64,000 nucleotides of DNA from Streptomyces triculaminicus. GTDB lineage: Bacteria > Actinomycetota > Actinomycetes > Streptomycetales > Streptomycetaceae. How positions within the stretch are numbered: position 1 is the first letter of the stretch; the number at the start of each line of letters is the position of its first letter. Made by a program: the position numbers and the translations under genes. Shown one piece after another: positions 8,582 through 17,020 of this stretch. The stretch is taken from NCBI RefSeq assembly GCF_017349075.1, contig NZ_JAFMOF010000001.1, positions 1,488,001-1,552,000 on the forward strand, in the 5' to 3' direction. The notes below the pieces were generated by a model. The model was not told the DNA's origin. It did not search any database and saw only the letters and a program-made list of their open reading frames with translations.

Positions 8582-8779
8582 TCAGGTGTGCACGGCGGCG
8601 ATGGCGGATGTCACGGCAGCCGCGAGGCTGAGTGTCGCTGTGAACGCAGCGGCCGCCAGCTGGACGGCGCTGGGGTAGCTGGCGCCGTCCAGACGGGCGA
8701 GCTTCCCTGCGCCGGCGGCGGCGAGAAGCGCGAAGACGACCACGAGAGCGGCAGTGAGCAAAACGACGGCGACGGACAC
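8582..8779 (-). CDS. small two-helix membrane protein in the tRNA-Ser element
   Basis: A 65-residue protein starting at GTG 8779, chosen because GGGAGG sits 6 nt upstream; longer in-frame starts read through low-quality sequence. It has two hydrophobic helices (about residues 2-23 and 38-62) joined by a short basic/polar loop GKLARLDGASYPSA. No known family recognised. It is divergent from the 871-aa HTH/NTPase gene with about 124 nt between the starts, so the two may share a regulatory region. A membrane effector or toxin partner is conceivable; this is inference only. Confidence 0.6.
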   Translation of the reverse strand: MSVAVVLLTAALVVVFALLAAAGAGKLARLDGASYPSAVQLAAAAFTATLSLAAAVTSAIAAVHT

Positions 8780-8903
8780 GCCGGCCTCCCTGTAGGCGAT
8801 GGGGCGTTGACGCGATCGAAGGTCGCGAAAACGGTGTACGCCGGGGTTCACGGCGGACGAAGATGAACGTTGGCGAACACACCAAGCGGCCGGTGGTGAA
8901 CAG

Positions 8904-11519
8904 GTGAACGACGAGCAGAGCAAGCCCGATGTGGCTCTCGCCGAGCTGCGTCAGCGGCTCAACGACAGGCTGGCCGTCTCCGGGTTGAACAAAACACAGC
9001 TGGTTCGTCGCTCCGGGCTGGCGCGTACGACCGTGTGGTCGGCCTTTCAGCCTGACGAGCCGGCGCCGTCCGCCAGGACGCTGGCCGCACTGGCCAAGGC
9101 TCTGGGCCTGCCCGTGGAGGAGTTACTGGAGATCCGGCGAACTGCCACGGCTGAAGAGGCAGAACCGACGATCGAGGAAGCATCGGGACCGGGCAAGCCC
9201 ATCGACCAGTGGGAGCCTCATGACCTGGAGGTCCACTCCGCCAGCACGGCAACAGACGGGGCCGACCCACCAAGACAGCGGCAGCTGCCGGGCTATGTGT
9301 TGCGGGCGCATGACCGAACCCTGGCGGAAGCGGTGCGGCATGCCCAAGCGGGGCGCAGCCGCATGGTGGTCCTGGTCGGTACCTCCTCAACCGGCAAGAC
9401 CCGGGCCTGCTGGGAAGCCGTTCGGCCGCTGGCCAATGCTGGGTGGCGACTGTGGCACCCCTTTGATCCCACGCGTGCCGAAGCCGCTTTCGACGCAATC
9501 GAACGCGTCCGCCCAAAGACCGTTGTGTGGCTCAACGAGGCCCAGCATTACCTCGGGGATGCCCACGTGGGCGAGCAGATCGCCGCCGCACTCCACGCAC
9601 TGCTCATTGATGAAAGGCGTATGCCCGTCTTGGTGTTGGGAACCCTGTGGCCCGAGTACGGCCGTCAATATGCCGCCGTGTCTGCGCCCGGCCAGTCGGA
9701 CCCGCACAGCCGCGTGCGAGAACTGCTGTCCGGACGCACTGTCAGCGTCCCGGACAGCTTCGACGCAGAGGCACTACGTGCCGCCACTGTCCTTGCACAA
9801 AGCGGTGACCGGCTGCTGGCCGACGCTCTCACCCGGGCGGGCAACCACGGACGTGTGACACAGGACCTGGCCGGTGCCCCCGAACTCTTGCGTCGCTACG
9901 AACACAGCTCCCCTGCGGCCAGGGCGTTGCTGGAGGTGGCGATGGACGCGCGTCGGCTCGGCGTCGGACTGCACCTGCCCCAGACCTTCCTCATCGACGC
10001 CGCAATCGACTACCTCACCGACACCGACTACGACAACCTCACTGATGATTGGGCGGAAGCCGCCTTCGCTGAACTCGCCGAGCCCGTCCATGGCAAGCAA
10101 GCCCCCCTGCGCCGCGTCACAGTCCGCCCGCCCCGGCGCCCGCCGCACCACGTCGCACCGCTCAGCTCTACACCAGGGCCGGTTTTTCGGCTCGCCGATT
10201 ACCTCGAACAACACGGCCGCGAGACGCGCCTCCTGGCGTGTCCACCCGCCTCCTTTTGGTACGCCGCCCACGCCAAAATCACGAATCCTGACGACCTTAA
10301 AATGCTCGCAGAGGCAGCCCGCGCGCGGCACCGCCTCCAGTGGGCTCACCACCTCATGCACCGTGCTGCCGACACCGGACATCCGGACGCCTTGCACCGC
10401 CTGTCCACTTGGCTTGAGGATGCCGGAAACCGACAGGAGGCTGAAGCCCTGCTCCGGTCAGCGGCTGACGCCGGCGACCCGCGAGCTCTGACCTCCCTGG
10501 CTTTCCAGCGGGAAAACGAGGGAGACCTCGAGGGAGCCGAAGCCCTGGCTCAGCAAGCCGCCGACGCTGGCTACCCGAGACTCCTCGCGCTTCTGGCTTC
10601 CTGGCGAGAGGAAGACGGAGATCGCGAGAGATCCGAAGCCCTGGTGCGGAAATTTGCTGACGACGGTGATCCAGGCGCTTTGAGAATCCTGGCCGGCTGG
10701 CGGAGGGAAGCAGGAAAACGACAGGAAGCCGAAGCTCTGGCTCGGCAAGCTGCTGACGCTGGTGATTCACAGGCCCTCGCGCTGCTGGCTGCCTGGCGGA
10801 GGGAAGAAGGAGATAACGACGGAGCCGAAGCTCTGGCTCAGCAAACCGTTGACGCTGGAGACTGGTATGCCCTGGCACTTCTGGCTGAGCAGCGGGAGGA
10901 AGCAGGAGACTTTGAGGGAGCCGAGGTCCTGGCTCGGCAAGCCGCTGACGCTGGCGCTCCGACCGCCCTGGCATCGTTGGTCTCGCAGCGAGAGAAAGCC
11001 GGAGAGCACGAGAGAGCTGAAGCCCTCGCTCAGCAGGCTGCTGACGCCGGACACTGCACCCCCCTAACGCTTCTGGCCATCCGGCGAGAGGAAGCCGGGG
11101 AGCATGAGAGGGCTGAGGCCCTGGCCAAGCGAGCCGCTGAGGCCGGTAACCCGAACGCGCTGACCTTCCTGGCCTTGCGAGTCATTGAGGGGACCGGTGA
11201 CCGGGCAAAGGCCGAAGCACTGATGCAGCAGGCCGCTGACGCCGGCGACATGTATGCCTTTGACTTCCTGGCCCACTGGCAGGAGGAAGCGGGAGACCAC
11301 GAGGGGGCCGAAGCCCTGGCCTGGCAAGCCGCCCACGCTGGCAATCCGAACGTTCTGGCACGCCTGGTTTCCCGGTGGGAGAGAACCGGAGACCATGAGC
11401 GGGCCGAAGTTCTGGCCCGGCAGGCCGCTGATGCTGGCCGTACTGATGACATGGGCCGCCTACTGGAAGCCCGGTGGCCCTACGGACTTGATCCGGACGG
11501 CGCTCCAACAGCGCCATGA
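8904..11519 (+). CDS. XRE-type HTH / STAND-like NTPase / helical-repeat protein
   Basis: An 871-residue multidomain protein. Residues about 10-78 form an XRE/Cro HTH (LNKTQLVRRSGLARTTVW, LAALAKALGLPVEELL). A polar linker follows, then a P-loop NTPase: Walker A GTSSTGKT at residues 159-166 and a Walker B-like strand TVVWLNEAQHYL near 206-217. A mid region (about 290-470) has the helical look of STAND arms. From residue 479 to the end come twelve repeats of about 32 residues with consensus AEALARQAADAGDxxALxxLAxxREEAGD, resembling Sel1/TPR helical hairpins. Start GTG 8904. HTH plus NTPase plus repeat sensor is the layout of STAND signalling proteins, several of which act against phage; its place on an integrative remnant fits, but function is not shown. 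Confidence 0.85.
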   Translation: MNDEQSKPDVALAELRQRLNDRLAVSGLNKTQLVRRSGLARTTVWSAFQPDEPAPSARTLAALAKALGLPVEELLEIRRTATAEEAEPTIEEASGPGKPIDQWEPHDLEVHSASTATDGADPPRQRQLPGYVLRAHDRTLAEAVRHAQAGRSRMVVLVGTSSTGKTRACWEAVRPLANAGWRLWHPFDPTRAEAAFDAIERVRPKTVVWLNEAQHYLGDAHVGEQIAAALHALLIDERRMPVLVLGTLWPEYGRQYAAVSAPGQSDPHSRVRELLSGRTVSVPDSFDAEALRAATVLAQSGDRLLADALTRAGNHGRVTQDLAGAPELLRRYEHSSPAARALLEVAMDARRLGVGLHLPQTFLIDAAIDYLTDTDYDNLTDDWAEAAFAELAEPVHGKQAPLRRVTVRPPRRPPHHVAPLSSTPGPVFRLADYLEQHGRETRLLACPPASFWYAAHAKITNPDDLKMLAEAARARHRLQWAHHLMHRAADTGHPDALHRLSTWLEDAGNRQEAEALLRSAADAGDPRALTSLAFQRENEGDLEGAEALAQQAADAGYPRLLALLASWREEDGDRERSEALVRKFADDGDPGALRILAGWRREAGKRQEAEALARQAADAGDSQALALLAAWRREEGDNDGAEALAQQTVDAGDWYALALLAEQREEAGDFEGAEVLARQAADAGAPTALASLVSQREKAGEHERAEALAQQAADAGHCTPLTLLAIRREEAGEHERAEALAKRAAEAGNPNALTFLALRVIEGTGDRAKAEALMQQAADAGDMYAFDFLAHWQEEAGDHEGAEALAWQAAHAGNPNVLARLVSRWERTGDHERAEVLARQAADAGRTDDMGRLLEARWPYGLDPDGAPTAP
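10338..11492 (+). repeat. twelve 96-bp tandem coding repeats
   Basis: Each unit encodes about 32 residues (the ninth has 33) of alternating helices. Units share AEAL-aRQAADAG at one helix and LA-REEAGD at the other, and differ mainly at the variable positions after AADAG. DNA identity between units is high enough for recombination to add or remove copies. Confidence 0.8.
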
Positions 11520-11640
11520 GCTGGCGAGTCTCCAGACAGCATGACACCTGACTGCAAGACCCGGCGCTCCCGCACCGAGAATCGCCCGGACGGGAATCAC
11601 CTGCGCACGGCGCTGGACCTCGCGGCGGCCGGCGTCGTAC

Positions 11641-12183
11641 GAGCATGGTTGCTCGGAGACCGCGCCCTGCGGCCGGAAGGCCGGATATTGCCTGGAACGG
11701 AAACAGGTGCGGCGCGAGACCAAGAACACCAAGTCGAGGGCGGGGCGCCGTGCGGTGCCCCTGCCCGGTCCTCTGGTTGTCATGCTCCGCTCGCACGCAG
11801 AGGACCAGGCACGTGAGCGCGAGGCCGCCGACAACCTGTGGGCCGAGTCGGAGTACGTGTTCACCAAGCCGCTGGGCGGGCCGCTGAGCCCGAACACGGA
11901 CTAGCACGACTGGAAGCGCCTGCTCGAAGACGCTGCGGTGCGGGACGGTCGGCTTCATGACGCACGTCACACTGCCGGAACGGTGCTGATGTTGCTGGGC
12001 GTCCCGGACCGGGTCATCGACCAGATCATGGGATGGGAGCCGGGTGGCGCCGCGAGGATGCGAGCGCGGTACCTCCACGCGCCTGACCGCTTGCTCAAGG
12101 AGGTGGCGCAGAAGATCGGTACGGCGATCTGGGGAGCCCCGGGGACGCCCCCTGTGGGCGAAAACCAGGACAACAAGGGCTGA
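11641..12183 (+). pseudogene. tyrosine recombinase (phage-type integrase), C-terminal remnant
   Basis: In one frame the sequence reads the end of an actinophage-type integrase: EHGCSETAPCGRK, then TKSRAGRRAVPLP, FTKPLGGPLSPNTD, a TAG stop at 11902-11904, then HDWKRLLEDAAVRDGRL, the catalytic box LHDARHTAGTVLMLLG, and a C-terminal tyrosine in RARYLHAP. The stop replaces the Tyr usually found in NTDYHxWK. The N-terminal and core-binding domains are missing; the 871-aa gene ends about 120 bases upstream. It points towards tRNA-Ser, as expected for the integrase that used this site. Confidence 0.85.
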
Positions 12184-12191
12184 GGAAACGT

Positions 12192-12225
12192 CGAAGGGCC
12201 CCACCGCAAGCGGTGGGGCCCTTCG
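12192..12225. terminator. hairpin terminator between integrase remnant and tRNA-Ser
   Basis: A 16-bp perfect inverted repeat (12192-12207 with 12210-12225, tight CAAG loop). Element-derived; it can now end transcription from tRNA-Ser on the minus strand and from the integrase remnant on the plus strand. Confidence 0.7.
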
Positions 12226-12246
12226 AGTCGTGCCCGGTGAGGCACT

Positions 12247-12309
12247 GGCGGAGGATACGAGATTCGAACTCGTGAGGGGTTGCCCCCAACACGCTTTCCA
12301 AGCGTGCGC
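12247..12309 (-). repeat. attachment-site repeat within intact tRNA-Ser (proximal att)
   Basis: The tRNA-side copy of the repeat at 8322-8383. It runs from the tRNA 3' end to just beyond the anticodon loop; integration here leaves the tRNA gene whole. Confidence 0.85.
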
Positions 12310-12333
12310 CCTAGGCCTCTAGGCGAATCCTCC
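12249..12333 (-). tRNA. tRNA-Ser (anticodon GGA)
   Basis: On the minus strand GGAGGAT pairs with ATCCTCC in the acceptor stem. The anticodon arm is CACGC-TTGGAAA-GCGTG with anticodon GGA (reads UCC/UCU). A long class II variable arm (TTGGGGGCAACCCC) and the T loop TTCGAAT follow. CCA is encoded at 12248-12246. It is the integration target of the adjacent element. Confidence 0.95.
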
Positions 12334-12445
12334 GCGGCAAACAATACAAGACTCCGGGCAGTGCTCGCGAACCTGATCCGGGACGGGGGTCTCGGAAGGG
12401 GTGAGCGGGCCCGTGCACCCCCCGGGATCGGCTAAGGTGGGGGTA

Positions 12446-12533
12446 AGCCCCTCACGTGGCGCTATCTCACCCAACTCCCCCAGGGCCGGAAGGCAGCAAG
12501 GGTAAGTGGGCTCTGGCGGGTGCGTGAGGGGCC
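12446..12533 (+). ncRNA. ffs: signal recognition particle RNA, small bacterial type
   Basis: About 88 nt. The conserved apical core is GGCCGGAAGGCAGCAAGGGT (12484-12503), with the GGAA tetraloop and symmetric AGCA loop. Ends GCCCCTCACG (12447-12456) and CGTGAGGGGC (12523-12532) close the long helix. It binds Ffh and guides membrane proteins to the translocon. ffs next to dnaX is a common bacterial arrangement. Confidence 0.9.
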
Positions 12534-12624
12534 CTTGTGTTTTCCGGGGGCGGACCGGGGGCCGTGGGGCCCCGGAAAGTGTGAGCGAGGCCACTTGTCG
12601 GTGGGGCCCGATATCGTCGTAGGT

Positions 12625-14800
12625 GTGTCGTCCCTCGCGCTCTACCGCCGCTACCGTCCCGAGTCCTTCGCCGAGGTCATCGGGCAGGAGCATGTCACCA
12701 CCCCGTTGCAGCAGGCGCTGCGCAACAACAGGGTCAATCACGCGTACCTGTTCAGCGGGCCGCGCGGCTGTGGAAAGACGACCAGCGCCCGCATCCTGGC
12801 GCGCTGCCTGAACTGCGAGCAGGGGCCGACCCCCACGCCGTGCGGGGAGTGCCAGTCCTGCCAGGACCTCGCGCGCAACGGCCGCGGCTCGATCGACGTC
12901 ATCGAGATCGACGCCGCCTCCCACGGTGGCGTCGACGACGCGCGCGAGCTGCGCGAGAAGGCTTTCTTCGGCCCGGCCAGCAGCCGGTACAAGATCTACA
13001 TCATCGACGAGGCCCACATGGTCACCTCGGCGGGCTTCAACGCCCTGCTGAAGGTGGTCGAGGAGCCGCCGGAGCACCTGAAGTTCATCTTCGCCACCAC
13101 GGAGCCCGAGAAGGTCATCGGGACGATCCGCTCGCGCACCCACCACTACCCCTTCCGGCTCGTCCCGCCGGGCACCCTGCGTGAGTACCTGGGCGAGGTC
13201 TGTGGGCGCGAGGCCATCCCCGTCGAGGACGGCGTGCTGCCGCTCGTCGTGCGCGCCGGCGCCGGATCCGTGCGTGACTCGATGTCCGTCATGGACCAGC
13301 TGCTGGCCGGCGCCGCCGAGGACGGTGTGACATACGCCATGGCGACGTCCCTCCTCGGCTACACGGAGGGTTCGCTGCTCGACGCCGTCGTCGACGCCTT
13401 CGCCTCGGGCGACGGCGGCGCCGCCTTCGAGGTCGTCGACCGCGTCGTCGAGGGCGGCAACGACCCCCGGCGGTTCGTCTCCGACCTCCTCGAGCGGCTG
13501 CGGGACCTCGTGATCCTCGCCGCGGTGCCGGACGCCGCCGAGAAGGGCCTCATCGACGCCCCTGTGGACGTCGTGGAGCGCATGCAGGCCCAGGCGTCCG
13601 TCTTCGGCGCCGGAGAGCTCAGCCGGGCCGCCGACATCGTCAACGAGGGCCTGACCGAGATGCGCGGCGCCACCTCGCCGCGGCTGCAGCTGGAGCTGAT
13701 CTGCGCCCGGGTGCTGCTCCCGGCCGCCTTCGACGACGAGCGTTCGGTACGGGCCCGCCTCGACCGGCTCGAGCGGGGCGGCATCGTCGCCGCGCCCCCC
13801 GGCGGCGCCCCCGTCGGGTACGTCCCAGGGCCGGAGGCGCACGCTCCGGCCGCTGCCGGGCTCTCCGGGCCCGCCGCGGCCCGGGCCGCCGTCGGCGGCC
13901 CGGCGGCCGCTGCCGCCGCCCCCATGGCCCCGCCCGCCCCGGCGGCCCCGGCCCCCGCGCACGTACAGCCGCCGCAGCCCCAGCAGGCCCCCACCCCGGC
14001 CCCGGCCCCCGCCGCGCCGGCCCCGACCGTAGGAGCCTGGCCCTCCGCCGCGACCCCGGCCGCTCCCGCCCCGCCGCCGCGCCGAAGGCCGGCGCCTGGC
14101 CCACCGCCGCCACGGCCCCGCAGGCCGCCGCGGCCCCCGCCGCCCCCGCGTCCGCCGCCCCGGCCGGCGGTGGCGCCCCCAGCCCCACGGCGACGCCACC
14201 CAGGCCCGCCAGCTCTGGCCGAACATCCTGGAGGCGGTCAAGAACCGCCGCCGTTTCACGTGGATCCTGCTGAGCCAGAACGCCCAGGTCGCCGGTTGCG
14301 ACGGCACCACGCTCCAGGTCGGCTTCTCCAACGCCGGAGCGCGCGACAGCTTCGCCAACGGCGGCAGCGAGGACGTCCTGCGGCAGGCCCTCGGCGACCT
14401 CGGCCTGCACTGGAAGACCGAGCTGCTCGTCGACCCCTCCGGCGGCGCGGGTGCCGCCCCGGCCGGCGGCGGATTCGGCGGCGGCGCGACCTCCTACGCC
14501 CGCCCCCGGCGCAGGAGCGACCCCAGGCCTACGCCCCGGCCGCCGCGCCCGCGGCGCCCCCCAGCAGGCCGCCGCCCCGGCCGCCCCCGCCCCCGCGCGC
14601 AGGAGTACCGCCAGGCCCCGCCCAGCGCGCCCGCGGCGCCCGCCGCGCCGTACCGGGAGCCGGAGCCGCCGTCCGTCGCGATCGAGGACGACATGCCCGC
14701 CGAGGACGACCCCGACCTCGTCGACAGCGCGCTGAGCGGCCACGACCTGATCGTGCGCGAACTGGGCGCGACGGTCATCGAGGAGATCGCCAACGAGTGA
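12625..14800 (+). CDS. dnaX: DNA polymerase III subunit gamma/tau, frame-broken linker
   Basis: Clamp-loader ATPase. N-terminal AAA+ domain: LYRRYRPESFAEVIGQEHV, Walker A GPRGCGKTTSA, a zinc module with four Cys (CLNCEQ and CGECQSC), Walker B DEAHM and sensor ATTEPEKV. The first about 480 residues are in one frame. The Pro/Ala-rich linker then changes frame near 14070-14080 and again near 14165-14192, reaching the conserved C-terminal module (LWPNILEAVKNRRRFTWILL, GSEDVLRQAL), with a further frame excursion at about 14505-14590 before the acidic tail ending IEEIANE. Since dnaX is essential, these breaks are probably consensus errors in C/G runs. GTG 12625 starts the conserved N terminus. Confidence 0.85.
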
Positions 14801-14943
14801 GGCGCGGGCCGCCCGGAGCCTGTGTTTCCGGGCGTTTCCCGCGTCCCTCCCGTCTCCTTCCCACGGCGTAGGGCGCGCGGCGCGGTGAGCACGTAGGCTC
14901 GGGCTACCGAAGCATTCAGTCGTCTACAGCCAGGAGCGAACCC

Positions 14944-15282
14944 GTGATCCCCGGTGGTGGCCAGCCCAACATGCAGCAGCTGCTCAAGCAGGCCCAGAAG
15001 ATGCAGCAGGATCTCGCCGCGGCCCAGGAGCAGCTGGCGAACACGCTCGTCGAGGGATCGGCCGGCGGCGGCCTGGTGAAGGCCACCGTCACCGGTGCCG
15101 GCGAGCTCCAGGGCCTGGTCATCGACCCCAAGGCCGTGGACCCCGAGGACACCGAGACCCTCGCGGACCTCGTCCTCGCCGCCGTGCGCGACGCCACCGC
15201 GAGCGCCCAGCAGATGCAGGAGCAGAAGCTCGGCCCGCTCGCCCAGGGCCTCGGCGGCGGCATCCCCGGCCTGCCGTTCTGA
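14944..15282 (+). CDS. YbaB/EbfC family nucleoid-associated protein
   Basis: A 112-residue DNA-binding protein with the YbaB fold: N-terminal helix rich in Q/K ([21 protein letters not shown]), central [19 protein letters not shown], then a helical C terminus. GTG 14944 has CAGGAGCG upstream. Lies between dnaX and recR, the conserved bacterial order, and acts in chromosome organisation or recombination-linked functions. Confidence 0.92.
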   Translation: MIPGGGQPNMQQLLKQAQKMQQDLAAAQEQLANTLVEGSAGGGLVKATVTGAGELQGLVIDPKAVDPEDTETLADLVLAAVRDATASAQQMQEQKLGPLAQGLGGGIPGLPF

Positions 15283-15336
15283 CCCCACACCCGTACGTAG
15301 GTTCGTACGGAAAATCGCAGAAGGAGAACCTGATCC

Positions 15337-15936
15337 GTGTATGAAGGCGTGGTCCAGGACCTGATCGACGAGCTGGGCAGGCTGCCCGGTGTCGGTCCCA
15401 AGAGCGCCCAGCGGATCGCCTTCCACATCCTCCAGGCGGAGCCGGCCGACGTCCGCCGGCTCGCGCACGCGCTGACCGAGGTCAAGGCGAAGGTCCGCTT
15501 CTGCGCGGTGTGCGGCAACGTGGCGCAGGAGGAGCGGTGCCGGGTCTGCCAGGACCCGCGCCGCGACCCCGCCGTCATCTGCGTCGTCGAGGAGTCCAAG
15601 GACGTCGTCGCGATCGAGCGGACGCGGGAGTTCCGCGGCCGCTACCACGTACTCGGTGGGGCGATCAGCCCCATCGAAGGCGTCGGCCCGGACGACCTGC
15701 GCATCCGCGAGCTGCTCGCGCGGCTCGCGGACGGCACGGTCACCGAGCTGATCCTGGCCACCGACCCCAACCTCGAGGGCGAGGCCACGGCCACGTACCT
15801 CGCGCGCATGGTGAAGCCCATGGGGATGAAGGTCACACGGCTGGCCAGTGGTCTGCCCGTGGGTGGGGATCTTGAATATGCCGACGAGGTCACGCTCGGG
15901 CGTGCCTTCGAAGGGAGAAGACTGCTCGATGTCTGA
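15337..15936 (+). CDS. recR: recombination mediator RecR
   Basis: A 199-residue repair protein that works with RecO/RecF to load RecA on gapped DNA. It has the helix-hairpin-helix ([20 protein letters not shown], about residues 8-27), a four-Cys zinc motif (CAVCGN, CRVC) and a Toprim domain ([28 protein letters not shown]). Start GTG 15337 with AAGGAGAA about 10 nt upstream. Its last eight bases overlap the next gene. Confidence 0.96.
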   Translation: MYEGVVQDLIDELGRLPGVGPKSAQRIAFHILQAEPADVRRLAHALTEVKAKVRFCAVCGNVAQEERCRVCQDPRRDPAVICVVEESKDVVAIERTREFRGRYHVLGGAISPIEGVGPDDLRIRELLARLADGTVTELILATDPNLEGEATATYLARMVKPMGMKVTRLASGLPVGGDLEYADEVTLGRAFEGRRLLDV

Positions 15937-16597
15937 CGCAACGCTGCACGACTCCAAGCGCGATCCCGACGACTTCGTCGTTTCGGTCGCCGACTCGATC
16001 GAGAGCTTCATCGTGGCCGTCGCCGAGGTGTCACGCGGCGACGAGCCCGACAGCGCGGTTCCCTTCCTGCTGCTGGAGGTCTCGCAGCTCCTCCTCACCG
16101 GCGGCAGGCTGGGCGCGCACGAGGACTTCCTCCCCGACGAGCGCTACGAGCCGGACGTCGGCCCCGAGCCGGACGTCGACGAACTGCGCGAGCGGTTCGC
16201 GGCCATGCTCGACCCGGTGGACGTCTACTCCGAGGTCTTCGACCCCTACGTGCCCCGCAGCGCGCCCGTCGCGTCGCGCATCTCCGACGACCTCGCCGAC
16301 ATCATCACCGACCTGCGGCACGGCATGGCCCACTACCGCGACGGCCGCGTGAGCGAGGCCCTGTGGTGGTGGCAGTTCTCCTACCTCTCCAACTGGGGCC
16401 CCACCGCCTCGGGCTGCCTGCGCGCCCTGCAGTCCCTCGTCGCGCACGTACGGCTCGACCAGCCGCTGGACGAGCTCGACGGGCTCGACACGGACGCGGT
16501 GGCCGACGAGCAGCTGGCCGAGGAGGCCGGACGCGTCATGCAGGCCGAGATCGGCGGCCCGCTGGGGCTGCGGACCCGGGCTCCCCTGGAGTCCTGA
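15929..16597 (+). CDS. DUF5063 domain protein
   Basis: A 222-residue acidic protein of a Streptomyces-conserved family without known function. It is all-helical in character ([33 protein letters not shown]), with a Trp-rich conserved patch [15 protein letters not shown] near residue 148. Start ATG 15929 lies inside the recR end (8-base overlap), so expression is coupled to recR. Confidence 0.8.
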   Translation: MSDATLHDSKRDPDDFVVSVADSIESFIVAVAEVSRGDEPDSAVPFLLLEVSQLLLTGGRLGAHEDFLPDERYEPDVGPEPDVDELRERFAAMLDPVDVYSEVFDPYVPRSAPVASRISDDLADIITDLRHGMAHYRDGRVSEALWWWQFSYLSNWGPTASGCLRALQSLVAHVRLDQPLDELDGLDTDAVADEQLAEEAGRVMQAEIGGPLGLRTRAPLES

Positions 16598-16659
16598 GCA
16601 GGAGGTTTTGAGGCCGCAGGGGCTCTGGGGCCCTGAGCCCCTGCGGCCCGCCAGGCGAA

Positions 16660-16839
16660 TTACCGCGTTTCGCCGCTGCCGGCCTCGGCGTCCGCTTCGG
16701 CTTCCGTTGCCTCGGCGGCCTCGCCATCGGCCCGGGACCGGGCCTCTTCGGCCTCCTCGCGACGCTTCTGCGCCAGTTCCGCGGCCTTCTTCTCCGAGTA
16801 CAGCCGCATGTCCACCTCGGCTTTGTGATCGAAGATCAT
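16660..16839 (-). CDS. small highly charged helical protein
   Basis: A 59-residue ORF with start ATG 16839 and GGGAGG 6 nt upstream; ends TAA 16660. The sequence is almost one long Ala/Glu/Lys/Arg helix (YSEKKAAELAQKRREEAEEA), likely a coiled coil or single alpha helix. No known family. It is convergent with the DUF5063 gene. The clear ribosome site and codon bias support a real gene. Confidence 0.6.
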   Translation of the reverse strand: MIFDHKAEVDMRLYSEKKAAELAQKRREEAEEARSRADGEAAEATEAEADAEAGSGETR

Positions 16840-17020
16840 CGCTGCCTCCCAGGGCCGACCCTCCTTCCAGTGTTGGCGTCCGGCGCAAAACGCGCGACGG
16901 CGTGCGGACGCACACGCCCGGATTGAGGGGTGATTCGTGCTTTACGGCGAACACGGTGCGTGATCGTGTCTAGCCTGCGTGTAAGGCGCGGCCGGCGGGG
17001 AAGGCCGGGAGGGGAGAAAC

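Larger units (their letters stand above)
8322..12309. mobile_element. remnant integrative element inserted at tRNA-Ser(GGA)
   Basis: About 3.9 kb between two copies of the tRNA-Ser 3' half. Contents: a 65-aa membrane protein, an 871-aa HTH/NTPase/repeat protein and the C-terminal part of a tyrosine integrase pointing at the intact tRNA, the usual arrangement of tRNA-targeting integrases. The integrase lacks its N-terminal domain and has an internal TAG, so the element cannot excise by itself. Codon choice in the 871-aa gene is visibly less GC-biased than in the chromosomal neighbours. Confidence 0.8.

Noticed and set aside
8212..8631. Open frame of 139 codons through the tRNA-Ser fragment
   Set aside because: Runs over the terminator and the attachment repeat, so it cannot be an ordinary gene; no codon bias.
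14065..14600. Programmed ribosomal frameshift making two dnaX products
   Set aside because: Several shifts, no slippery A-rich heptamer and no unique junction; fits sequence errors better.
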